From assembly GCA_947683625.1 (NCBI GenBank), contig CANTUR010000046.1:2778501-2842500 (forward strand): a stretch of 64,000 nucleotides of DNA, read 5' to 3'. The position numbers were made by a program, and so were the translations under genes. Origin of the DNA: Mallotus nudiflorus (Eukaryota > Streptophyta > Magnoliopsida > Malpighiales > Euphorbiaceae). The notes under the pieces were generated by a model that was not told the origin of the DNA, did not search any database, and saw only the letters and a program-made list of their open reading frames with translations. Shown here in pieces: positions 54,148 to 64,000 of this stretch (positions are counted from its first letter, which is position 1; each line of letters starts with the position of its first letter).

Positions 54148-55020
54148 ACCACACAATCATTTTAGTACTTTTATTTTATCATACTACATCTTAGTTTATT
54201 GTCACCAGTATTCATAAATATTATTATGCTTGCATGATGAGACTGACAATTTGCATACTATATGAATAATTTATGCTTTATTTTGCTCATTTCATATCAT
54301 CATTTTGCATCCTCTAGTTTTGAAACATGAAATTATGTTGTAAATATCAATAATGTGAAAAGTTCATATTCTGAACTAGAGTCATCATGTTTTTGGTCCA
54401 ATGATGTCATCATGCATCTCCTATATTATCATCATATAACATCATAACATAAATAATCATTATAAACATGCATGATTGTGTACATTTTTCTTACTATTTC
54501 AAGTGATTAAGTGTCCATTCTTGTCTCATTATTCATGTGATCAGGCAACCTATGTGCATAGTCGTGTTAACCTTGCAAGTTCATTATACCTAAGCTAGAT
54601 TTACTATTCCACAATCCTTTTTTCCTTTTATGTGTATTTTATTAGGAAGTAATGTAATAATAATATTTTAGCTTTATTATCTTTTACTATCTAATGTATT
54701 GTGTGAATGCTATACAAACTGTCATTGCCAAAACTATAGTATTCGGTAGCTACACATTGAATGTCGTATAATAAGAAATAGTAAAAAAGTAGATGCAATC
54801 CCCTAAACCCAAAAAACTCTATTGGGGGCAATACTCATTGAGTGACCTGATGTTGTCCCTTTATTTTCCCAATTTTTTAAAAATTGTGTAGTGACTCCAT
54901 AAAATAAAAAAGCATCTCGTTCCTCCCGAGACTAATCATTTATCCCTATTTAATAAGGTTGCCATATCCCTAGGAAACCTATAAGCCACAAACACAATAA
55001 AACCATAGGGTCGCTCATAG

Positions 55021-55038
55021 TGGCGACTCTACTGGGGA
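55021..55038 (+). other. Primer binding site of Tat element 1 (Arg tRNA type)
   Basis: TGGCGACTCTACTGGGGA, three bases after the LTR end. It resembles TGGCGACTCCACTGGGGA, the Arg-tRNA site used by Ogre-like elements. Confidence 0.85.
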
Positions 55039-56369
55039 TTTTTAAGTGAGAGAGATTAACTAAAAAATAACTATTTCTCATTATGCAATACTCAATCGTA
55101 TAAAGTCCCTCACCACTGCATTTGCACTACACATCACACGTACACCACTGGTCCCTAAAACCTCAATAATACTGGATGATATTACCACTATGATTCCACT
55201 CGAGTTATAGAGTGGTGAAGATAGGTATTATCACCTTTAGTCTTTACTCATGCATTCGTTAAACTTATCTGACCAAAGTTTGTAACGTAAGTCCTAAAGG
55301 GGGGGTGATCGAGTTATTAAAAGAATGCTAGAGTCATTGACTGTAGTCCATAACCCTAGTCATATGGGGGCATTCTTACTAAAGGAACCCTGAGCCTTTC
55401 ACCCTGACTCAACTCATGTAGATAAGCCAGTAACATCCACTAGGACTCCACTAAGCTGTGTATGATATCCTTATACTAACACTATCCATTTGACCTAATA
55501 TTCATAAATGACATGACTTTTAGTGTTTATCATCAAATGACATTGTAATGTCATTTTTCATAGAATTTTTATGCTCAAATCCACTTAATTCTCATCTACT
55601 TCATGCGAGCCCAAAGCTTGAGGAATGATAAGAATCATGTACCTTAGCTTCAATAGTGTATGCAAAATAACAAATAATGACATCCCTCGATGACGAAACT
55701 TATGAGATGTCATCCATTTATTCTTATAAGATCAAATGAATGAGTCAGGAATCAATTAGATTATGGACCTTTATGTCAATAAAATCAAATTATAAACTAT
55801 CAAACAATACTTTCATGACTCTCTATAAACATATTGAATATCGATATAGGGGTAAGACTCCTTTCAATTGACCTTGGCCTTATGCATACGGGCTCTGGAC
55901 ATCATTTGAAGCTCGACAATTGACCCTCACATCAATATCATGTGATTATCTCAAGTACGTTTAAGTATCGTTCCTTAGTTTACCCTTTGGTTCTAATTAA
56001 CATAAACTGATATAGCCTAGTTTCGAGAGCAGAACCATAGTCCCTCGATGACTATAGGTTTAAAACCCACCTAGGAAAGAGATTGAATGACCTCATGGAG
56101 AAATAAGGTTGGAAGCGAGAGCTTGCTTATGATTGGTTTGTTCACTGTGCATGAAATACTAATAAGTTTTTAAAGATTAATCATGCATACATAACATACA
56201 TATAGATAGCACGTACTAAACATTGTTTCTTGTATAAATGATCATATTTCATTATAGGATTTTTCATCCACTCCATGCATGCATGCTCACCCTTTTCTTT
56301 TGCAAGCATACGTTATATATTATTCATTTAGCTAACCTTGATAAATCCATATGAATACAATAATTAAAC
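55039..56369 (+). other. Leader of Tat element 1
   Basis: About 1.3 kb without a gene. The part at 55,260-55,440 (gtttgtaacgtaagtcctaa with a G run, then gggggcattcttactaaagg) matches the leader of element 2 at 60,245-60,400, so it is a shared functional leader, not unique DNA. Confidence 0.7.
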
Positions 56370-57930
56370 ATGAGTGACCAAGGAGATACCTCCTCTCAGT
56401 AATTTGAAGACAAACTAAAAGAGAGGATCCAAAAGTTGCTCACTAATGGTACTATAACTAAAATCCTCCAAGCCTAAATTAAGGCCAGAAATGCCTAAAA
56501 CGGGAATAATACACCACTGAATGAAGCTTCTGGATTTATTTACCCTAAGGTAGATACAGCAAAGGGAATTCCCCGCATTCTAGTGCAAGCTGATGATGAC
56601 AATAACTACTACTAGGATCTCAAAAATGCACCAAAAGCTATAAAAATTACTGACATAACCAAGCCTAAATCAGTAGAGGAGGTTAAACTATTAGTTAACA
56701 GAATGGCTCAGTTGGAATTTGTCTTTAAAGATAAAGGAACCCATGGCCCCAAAAGCTTTACTGACCTTGCATTATTCAAAGATAAACCACTTCAAAATGA
56801 TTTCAAACTACCAAACTTTTCTAAATTTGACGGAATAGGGGACCCAAGTGTCCATTTAAGGAAATATGCTACCTTCATAGCTACTACGAGGCTTGCAGAA
56901 TCTCAGATTGTTTGATTCTTTTTCACATCACTAAAGGAAGGATTGAGAGCATGGTTTCTTGACCTTAAGAATGAAATTAAAAAAAATTGGCTACTGTTAA
57001 TTTAGAAGTTCATCAAGCAGTATAAATACAACACTCAGCTAGATATCACTCGTAGAGATCTCGAGACCATGAGATAAAAACCTGGTGAAGCTTTCTTTGA
57101 TTATGTTAAAAAAAGGTGGGGAAAGGCAGTCAAAATAAGAAATTGTCCCCCTAAAAATGAACAGATAGAGTTGATAATCAAAGGGACATTACCACATTTT
57201 ATAAAATAGATGATCTTTGCTCATTATCCTAACTTTAGAGCTCTCCATCAAGCTAGAATTAGAATTAAAGATAAGGAACCTCAGCAAGCTATAAATACCT
57301 TCCGTCACAATACCCAATCAAACATCCAAAACACCTTTACCCGAGCCATAGAAATAAACCTAATCCAACCCAAGACTCATAATCCACCATATGTTAATAC
57401 CATTAGACCATTGAGGAAGTTCTTAAACTTCAACCTCCCACTATCCAAAGTATTCCAGAGACTTCAACAAAAGAACCTATTATAGCCTCAAGAGCCCAAG
57501 CCTCTTCTAAACCCATTACCTCTTTATATTGACTAAAACTTGTTTTGGCACATTCACTAAATGCCCGATCACATCACTGATGCATGTAGAACCCTTAAGA
57601 ATGTAATCTAAAACCTCATTAACTCTGGAAATATTGACAACTTAGAAAAATGACTTAGCATCAAGACCAATCCTCTCCTAAATTATCAAAACATGCCACC
57701 ACCAACCATTAACATGATTTCCTCTAATCTACCAGAATACCTTATTGTACAATTAATCCAAGCCATCTGAGAAACCCAAGATAAGTACTTATAAGACAAA
57801 CTCTCGAGCCTCATTTTTAAAGCTTATGACTCTAGTGAACATGAATGATGTCCTTTTACCTTTAAATATATTCTGATACCCCAAAAATTCCTCCCCACTT
57901 AATGATGCAAAAAAGAGCTAGGGAGATAAC
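56370..57930 (+). pseudogene. Gag of Tat element 1
   Basis: Starts MSDQGDTSSQ at 56,370. The best frame is 56,703-56,915 with DFKLPNFSKFDGIGDPSVHL and ATFIATTRLAESQIV, then after a TGA-like stop SLKEGLRAWFLDL, RDLETMR and GEAFFDYVKKRWGKAV: the Tat capsid pattern. 57,210-57,485 continues as HYPNFRALHQARIRIK. A Cys/His relic (PDHITDACRTLKN) lies near 57,565-57,600. At least eight stops. Gag would form the particle. Confidence 0.82.
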
Positions 57931-57934
57931 TCTA

Positions 57935-60020
57935 TGTAAGCACCGAATTTCGGAATACAATTATGCACGAGTGAGACGAAAGCCCTTATGATGAAAATTA
58001 ATTGAGAATTGATCTCTAGTGTCAAGTTTCATGATTTAAAGGACTACATTGCAGCCTTTTTATGATTTAATTACAAGAGTTAAAATGTTTTAAGGTCTAA
58101 ATTGCAAAAAAGGGAATTTTGGGGGTTTTAATGAAATTTTGACAAATACAGGCATAATGCCATTTGACATTATGCAATGTCGACCTATATTTTCCTTTAC
58201 TGTTTTAATATTTCTTCCATAAAAAACTCTATTTGGGTGAGTTGTCAAATTTCTATTAGTTCTGCACAGACACGTGCATAAATTATTGATTTTATTTTAA
58301 CCCTTACCACTTTCTTTATCTCGGGGTTTTAATTTTTGAACCCAGGATGGCATAACCTCTCTGCATAATCACAAGGGTTGGAAGTTGTTTTTTCATTTTA
58401 AAAAATAGAGAGAAGAAAAATTTTGGGAGGACCCTGACTATGCAAAAAAAAAACCTTAGAAAAATCGAAGACTCTGCCAAAAAAAAAACCACATAACACA
58501 AAACCTAGTTTTTCTTCCTTACATTTTCAAAAAAAGAATTAAGAGTCTGTATTACATTTTTACGTGATTCAGTCCCAAGATCCAAAAACACACACTGAGT
58601 CAATTCTATATATAGTGAAAATCCATTCTGAAGGGCCATCTAATATCATCTGTACAATATTCCTTTTTTTATTCTTCTCCTTCTTTTGTGATTTTTTATT
58701 ATTTTTTTGTTATTATTTTGGCTATTTAATTTCACTAATGTAATTTGTTTGTTTATGTGTTTTCCTTTTAAGATCCAATGGGAGTTGAGGAGGATACTGC
58801 CTAATATCCAAATATTGAATGGAAGATCCACAGAATGCCATAGGTTTTAAACTATGATTAGATTTAGGTTTTACCTTTTATATGATCATTATTTTCTGTA
58901 TTTTACTGTGTTAAGTCATTTGACTTTACACTTAATTTTAATTCTAATACATAGAACATTGTAATAACCCGAATAGTGGGAATAGTAAAATTTTACTTTT
59001 ATGCAATTAAAATGGATTAGTAATAAGGATCATTAGGTAAAACTTTTAAATCAATGATGACAATAGGAAATTAGGGTTTGCATGGAATTGAATTAGGGTT
59101 TTAGGAAATCATGTGTGGATGTATGTTTGATCTGCTTCGGCATGTTATTATTTGATTATTTATGTTTTTAGGTTTTTATCCTTTGGGCCCCAAGCCCACA
59201 TTAGGTCTAACCCACTCAATTAATAGCCTTAAAATTGGTCTAAAGCTTAATTTAACTCAAAATCAATTTAGGCCTGTTTTAGGTTACATAGACTTAGGAC
59301 CACCTTTTTAATTAATAAAATCAACCTCGACTTAGCTCAACCCATTTAATTTCAATTCCTTTAAAATAAATAGACTTAGGCCCACTTCCCAATTTAAATA
59401 AAACAAATAGACTTAGTTAGGCCCACTTCCCAATTTAAATAAAACAAATAGACTTAGTTAGGCCCACTTATAAAATCCAATTTCTTTAAAATTTGTAGAT
59501 TTAGGCCAATTTGTAGATAATTGAAACAAGTAGACTTAAACTCACTAATTAAAATGTAGGCCCACCTTTAGTCCATTTCATTTGTAAATAAAAGCGTAAA
59601 TCTAGCTAACTTTTATTAAAATTAATCTAGTTTAAGCATAGGGACGCTACCTTTTGTATGCATTTTTTACATGTAATTTTATGACTTGTTGCCTTTGGGT
59701 TAAATGGATGTTTAATTAGGGTTTAAATAAAATTGCATGTAATTAGAGAATAAAATAGTAATTTGTAAAATAAGTCTAAATGAACACAAGACTGAAAGAA
59801 GTTAGTATTTTATTTCCAGAATCTCCTGGTTGTGGTGCTAGCTTTCTTTTAGAGAATCGAGTACCACTAAAATGATTTATCCTAATTATTACCCTGGGTG
59901 GTAACTCCTCATCTCCATGCCATGTCTTTGTGATAATGGTGAGTGTGTTCTCTAGGGCCTTGAGCCTAAATAGTGTCGCAGTTGCTAAAATCTTAGACAT
60001 GCACTAATCCCTGTTGTTTA
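57935..60020 (+). repeat. LTR of Tat element 2 (about 2.1 kb)
   Basis: Begins TGTAAGCACCGAATTTC and ends three bases before the primer site in ...TTGTTTA (expected CA, so the end has mutated). A TATA-like ctatatatagtg is near 58,606. The purine-rich aaaaaagagctagggagata just before 57,935 looks like a polypurine tract, so a fragment of another 3' end may adjoin it. The last 260 bp match element 1. Confidence 0.8.
59379..59460. repeat. Perfect 41-bp tandem duplication in the Tat LTR
   Basis: ggcccacttcccaatttaaa... repeated exactly from 59,379 and 59,420. It contains the word agacttagttaggcccac, variants of which occur many times between 59,180 and 59,620 and, more diverged, at 53,400-53,720 in element 1. 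Confidence 0.92.
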
Positions 60021-60023
60021 TAG

Positions 60024-60041
60024 TGGTGACTCCACTAAGGA
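60024..60041 (+). other. Primer binding site of Tat element 2 (Arg tRNA type)
   Basis: TGGTGACTCCACTAAGGA, three differences from TGGCGACTCCACTGGGGA and in the same position as in element 1. Confidence 0.75.
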
Positions 60042-60976
60042 TAAGAGATACTGATTCTACTTATGTTCTTTAGAATTATTTTATTTATTATTATTTCATT
60101 CTTGCATTCATTCTGTATGTCCCTATAAACTAATGGCATTGGTTTATGATTCCATGATTCCACTAGCTTTATGGAGTTGTAAATTGGCTAACTATCACTC
60201 TTAGCCTTAACTTAGTTTAATAGAGATTACCGGGCTCAGCTGACTAGAGTTTGTAACACAAGTCCTTAAGGGGGGTAATCTTCTCTTAAGTTGGTAAAGG
60301 ATGCTAGGCCCTTCTGACCTTGGCTTGTAACTCAATGTCCATAATAGAGGGCATCTTGCTAAGGGAACCTTAACTTTTCACCAAACCTTAACCATATATA
60401 AAGGCTTAGTTACTCCCCCTAGGATTTTTTTACCAAAAATTACTTTTTTTTTTATTTTCCATGAGGTATTTCTATTTATAAAAGCCTAAGCCCATAGCTT
60501 TAAAGCCTATTTGGGCTAATAAGGATTGGGCTAAACCTTTATATTTAGAAATACTATTTTTGTGCTTTTGTTTTAAGAGAGATTTGGTATGTGGGTTGGC
60601 TCTTAATATCCCCTGTTGATATAAAGGCCAAGACAAAAAATCCTAGGAAAAGAGACTCACTATTGAACACGTATGTAGGAGGAATAAGGTTGGAAAGCTA
60701 TAACTATTATACACTTTTTTTGATACTTGCTACTTATTGCATAACATATGCACATGCATACATACATGCATTCCACGCATCATACTAACACCTTGTTTTG
60801 CAGCCATCATAGATTCATGTGGGTCTTCTTGAATTTGGGGATAGCAAAGTGGCAGATTAATCAAAATAAACCTAAGTCCTAAGTCAATAGCTCAAGAGAT
60901 CCTTCAAGAATTATAAAAGAGTCATATCAACCTGCTTTACCTAGAAGCTGAACCAACTCATATTGAATAGACAAAA
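60042..60976 (+). other. Leader of Tat element 2
   Basis: Noncoding. 60,245-60,400 matches the leader of element 1, including the phrase taagtccttaagggggg and a gagggcatcttgctaaggga block. Short ATGs precede the gag start. Confidence 0.7.
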
Positions 60977-62400
60977 ATGGAACAACAACCAAAGATGTGG
61001 ACCTTAGAGGACATTAAGGGAGCTTTGATGGATGACATGAGAGCCATGATGTAAGACAAATTGAGGCAAGCTTTGGCCATATTAGTGTAACCCGCTGTCA
61101 TGCCACCACCTGCCATTGAAAAATCACCTGTTATTATTATTGAACAACCACCTGCTGCGAATAATGTTGGGGGGCAACCAGTTGCTAGAAATGTACCTAC
61201 TATTAATGTGAGACTTGAGGAGGTCGAGAACTACATGGTAGGAAAGGCGAAAAGGGAGTCACTTGAATTTATCCATGATCATGAGTCCAAACAGATGTAA
61301 GCCCTGACTAAGAAAATGTCCAAAATGGAAGAGTTGATTAGAGGACAAAGAATGGGGTACTCATTTGACTTCGATGACATGCTGTAAATGGAGGGTGATA
61401 AGCTCCCTGAAAAATTCAAGATGCCTCGATTGTAAAATTTTGAAGGAACTGGAGACTCTGAGATTCATTTGAGCCACTATACAATGACCATGAGTACTAC
61501 TACGGCACCGTTAGCTGTAGTCATTAGGTTATTTGTACTATCTTTAGAGGGGATGGTTGTAAACTAGTATCGTAGGCTAGAAAAATCTGTCCGAGCTTAC
61601 TGGAAGGAATTATGTACTGCCTTTTGAAATAATATGATTAAAACACTAGACTGGAAGTATCCATTAGAGACTTAGAACTGACAAAGCAAAAACCTAATAA
61701 ATCCTTCTCTAATTTCCTTACTAGGTTCATGAACAAGGTAGGACTAATGAAGAATAAGCCAACTAAGAAGGATTGAGTTAGGATGATAGTCTATAATGTA
61801 TCACCTAATCTGGTCGAGAGATTGCAGATGATGAACCCCAAACATTCATAGACCTGTATGATGATGGTCTGCAAGTAGAAGAGATTAAGAGTGAGAAGAA
61901 GAGAAATGCTAGAAGCATTAGAACCTGAAATTACCCAATTGGGGGCATACAATAGGGAAGTACCAACCGAGCTTTAGAGGTGCACGCAGTTCAGCAACCC
62001 CGAAGATTCTCCAACTTCAACCAACTACTCTCCAAAGTCCTAGAAAGGCTAGTCTAGAAAGGCCTATTTTGACCCTTAACCTTTTCTAAACCATTGAAAC
62101 CAAATGTCCCCAGCTATAACCCTAACAGTTACTGCAAATTCCACCAAGTTGCTAGCCATTCCATAGACAACTGTATCCATTTAAAATATGAAATCCAAAA
62201 CCTTATAGACTCTAAAAAAATCATAAACCCTGAAAAGTCCAATTCTAACCCAAACACCAGAACTAATCCTATCCCAGATTGTCAAAATGTCCCACCATCA
62301 GCCACCATGATGATTAACTTAGGAGTTAGCAAAGAAGAAGTGCTAAACTCCTTTGAAAGTCTAAACCCTACAGCCATTGGAGAATCTCTTGATACCTCTA
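60977..62400 (+). pseudogene. Gag of Tat element 2
   Basis: Starts MEQQPKMWTLEDIKGALMDD at 60,977, followed by a Pro-rich stretch (MPPPAIEKSPVIIIEQPP) and RLEEVENYMVGKAKRE. The capsid pattern KLPEKFKMPRL, FEGTGDSEIHLSHY and VLSLEGMV follows at 61,395-61,560. A C-terminal Cys/His motif CKFHQVASHSIDNCIHLK is at 62,131-62,185. Tat gag has this CX2H-type motif. Several TAA/TAG/TGA stops interrupt it. Confidence 0.83.
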
Positions 62401-63070
62401 GAGGAGTAGAGGATTTACTAGGATAGCCCTTAGGAAAATTTGATTACAAAGTGTTCTATTCCAAACCACCCTCTACTGATATTCTCATTAAATCAATTAA
62501 GCCCTCAGGTTGGGGTGATGAATTTGATGATGAGCTAATGAAGGAAGAAAAAGAACCTAAAACTCTTGAATAGCCATAGATAGGAGATTTATTGGGACAA
62601 CCTTCGAGCAAGTTTGATTATAGAGTATTATATTTTAAGCCCACTTCAGCTGATATACCAATTAAAGGGATTGCGCCCATAGAATGGGGCGATGAGTTTG
62701 AAGATGATAAAAGACCTTTAGCTCCTGAACAATCTCGATAGGGAGTTGAAGATCTATTGATTCAGCACTTAGGCAAGCTCAATATAGAAAAATTAAAGGA
62801 GAAAGAAACATGCACATTAGAAGTATGGAAAGATGGGAAAAGAGATTGAATCATTAGAGTTATTGACATATAGTATGACTCTGATAAAGAAAACCTGAGT
62901 GCTTTTGATGTGTGGAGTAATGATCCTAAGGTGAAACATGTCACTAGGAGCAAAAAGAATTACAAAGCAGCTGAAAAGAAAACCAAGAGAGTCTCATAAA
63001 GAGAAGAAATAAAAGATATAGAAGTAGAGGAAGAACATAAAGAAAACCTAATTTTGGAATAATTGAAGAA
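62401..63070 (+). pseudogene. Gag-protease linker of Tat element 2 with tandem peptide repeats
   Basis: A ~57-residue unit repeated: DLLG.PLGKFDYKVFYSKP with a W-G-D-E-F end (from about 62,406), DLLGQPSSKFDYRVLYFKP with W-G-D-E-F (from about 62,583), and a shorter third DLLIQHLGKL (from about 62,747). A Lys/Glu-rich region follows (DPKVKHVTRSKKNYKAAEK). Stops are scattered. The function of the repeat is unknown. Confidence 0.65.
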
Positions 63071-63103
63071 AGCTAAGGAAATTTTGAGCATTGGGAACTA
63101 CTG

Positions 63104-64000
63104 ATGCATTCATGTAGCCATAGAATAGCTCTTATCAAAGCTCTGTCAAACATGAACATTGAAATAATGGCCACACCTAAGGTTGTGGTAGCAAAGGTTA
63201 TAGAAAAGAAACATAAGCTTATAACGTTCTCAAATGATGACTTGCCTTTGGAAGGAAGAAACCATAACAAAACACTATTTATCCCAACTGAGGTAAGGAG
63301 AAAAATAACTAATTTTGTCATGGTGGATGATGGTTCTGCTATCAACGTGTGTCCATTAAAGATCCTACCCAACTTGGGATTAAAGACCATTGACTTGACA
63401 AGTTAAAATCTTATAATTTAAGCTTATAATGACAACACCAGGATTATGGAGGGGACATTCTAAGCTCTGGTTAAAACAAGACCCATAGAGTTTACCATTG
63501 AATTCACTGTACTAGATATACCTGTCACTTATGTCTTGTTATTAGGAAGGCCATGGTTCCATGATTTAGAGGGGTGCCCTCAACTGTGCATTAAAAATAA
63601 AATTCCCTTATGAAGGAGAGGTTGTGACTATAGAAGCTAAGACTAATATTATTGTGGTAGCCATATTGGACAAATAGAAGTAAATGTGTGCAACCCCTAG
63701 TTTCTAAATTGCTGGGATATTTAATGGAACTGAAATGGACTTGAGAGTAGCAAAATGATGAAGAGTATGAATTACTAACCTGGACAAGGGTTGGGGAAGA
63801 ATGAACAAGGGAGCCCTAGTCTCCTAGAGTTCAAAAGCCAAGGTAACACAACTGGTTTAGGTTATGTTAAAGAAATAAAGTTGATAAGTAAAAGAACAAG
63901 GAAGAGGTTTAATGCCAAACAAAGGAAGCTTTTAAAGAAAATTGGGGCATTTAATGAGAATTTTGTCAGGCCAGGGGCAGAAAAATACTATTTGGGAGCT
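63104..64000 (+). pseudogene. Aspartic protease of Tat element 2, running off the window
   Basis: The open frame 63,104-63,406 reads LIKALSNMNIEIMATPK, FSNDDLPLEGRNHNK and the active site FVMVDDGSAINVCPLKIL (D-x-G-S-A). Beyond a stop, EFTVLDIPVTYVLLLGRPW and H-D-L-E-G follow, then a frameshift at about 63,575. The tail near 63,790-64,000 (NTTGLGYVKEIKLISKRT) is the linker that precedes RT in Tat elements. It cuts the polyprotein. Confidence 0.83.

Larger units (their letters stand above)
52000..55017 (+). repeat. LTR of Tat element 1 (about 3.0 kb)
   Basis: TGTAGACACCC to ...GGGTCGCTCA, three bases before the primer site. A TATA box is in cctcatataaggaggg (about 52,440). A purine-only tract with (GA)n (52,450-52,620) gives a Lys/Glu/Arg-rich frame that is not a gene. 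53,880-54,147 is strongly conserved with 59,760-60,020 of element 2. Compared with that LTR, 54,148-55,010 is an extra ~870 bp before the primer site. Confidence 0.8.
52000..57934 (+). mobile_element. Tat/Ogre-type Ty3/gypsy element 1, truncated after gag
   Basis: A 3.0-kb LTR, an Arg-tRNA-type primer site, a 1.3-kb leader and a decayed gag, then an abrupt change to the LTR of another Tat element at 57,935. The LTR start TGTAGACACCCAATTTT, primer TGGCGACTC and gag motif FKLPNFSKFDGIGDP are characteristic of the Tat branch (Ogre/Retand). Protease, RT and integrase are missing here. Confidence 0.85.
57935..64000 (+). mobile_element. Tat/Ogre-type Ty3/gypsy element 2, right end outside the window
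   Basis: LTR (57,935-60,020), primer site, leader, gag and protease, then the window ends before RT. It belongs to the same branch as element 1 but differs in LTR sequence outside the conserved 3' block. Many stops in gag and protease show decay. Confidence 0.85.

Overview
The window is a repeat-dense, AT-rich stretch of a flowering-plant nuclear genome, probably a eudicot. Evidence: plant LTR-retrotransposons primed by initiator-Met tRNA (TGGTATCAGAGC) or Arg tRNA (TGGCGACTC...), chromovirus and Tat/Ogre lineages, integrated caulimovirid (plant pararetrovirus) DNA, and a broken plant-type gene fragment with introns. I see no intact host gene, rRNA, tRNA or CRISPR array. Almost all coding sequence belongs to decayed mobile or viral elements.

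Layout. (1) 1-18,325: a Ty1/copia element on the minus strand with ~1.47-kb LTRs, cut by the left edge and split by a Ty3/gypsy chromovirus of Tekay/Del type (1,451-10,798, minus). (2) 18,326-22,440: minus-strand remnant of a pararetrovirus (EPRV-1): TATA box, Met-tRNA primer site, small ORFs, capsid region with zinc knuckle, 30K-type movement protein, then the start of an aspartic protease, where the copia element cuts it. (3) 22,440-23,080: simple repeats, including long (TTA)n and (TA)n. (4) 23,100-42,680: plus-strand pararetrovirus (EPRV-2), about 7.5 kb after subtracting three later insertions: a solo LTR of a CRM-type element (23,389-24,268, TSD CTATC), a ~4-kb solo LTR of a Tekay-like element (26,324-30,298, TSD CTTGT), and a nearly intact CRM-type retrotransposon (32,858-40,028). 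Its order is capsid, zinc knuckle, second Cys motif, protease, RT, RNase H, a viroplasmin-like ORF, promoter, and the small 5' ORFs: a circular genome opened inside its large ORF. (5) 42,715-50,867: a ~418-bp tandem repeat array, a truncated Tekay-like LTR, and a fragment of a host gene. (6) 50,868-51,999: an orphan LTR fragment. (7) 52,000-64,000: two Tat/Ogre-type elements in the same direction, the first reduced to LTR, leader and gag, the second with LTR, leader, gag and protease before the window ends.

How the parts relate. The nesting gives a relative chronology: virus DNA first, then copia, Tekay and CRM insertions into it or into each other. The CRM element is the youngest datable insertion: its two 0.8-kb LTRs differ at four bases and one indel, and its gag-pol frame has a single in-frame TGA. 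Most stops in the viral ORFs look like C-to-T or G-to-A changes, as expected in methylated plant DNA. The most unusual content is the pair of head-to-head pararetroviral inserts with different gene orders. EPRV-2 combines a badnavirus/tungrovirus-type cysteine signature with a downstream viroplasmin-like domain. All assignments are by reading motifs; no search was run.
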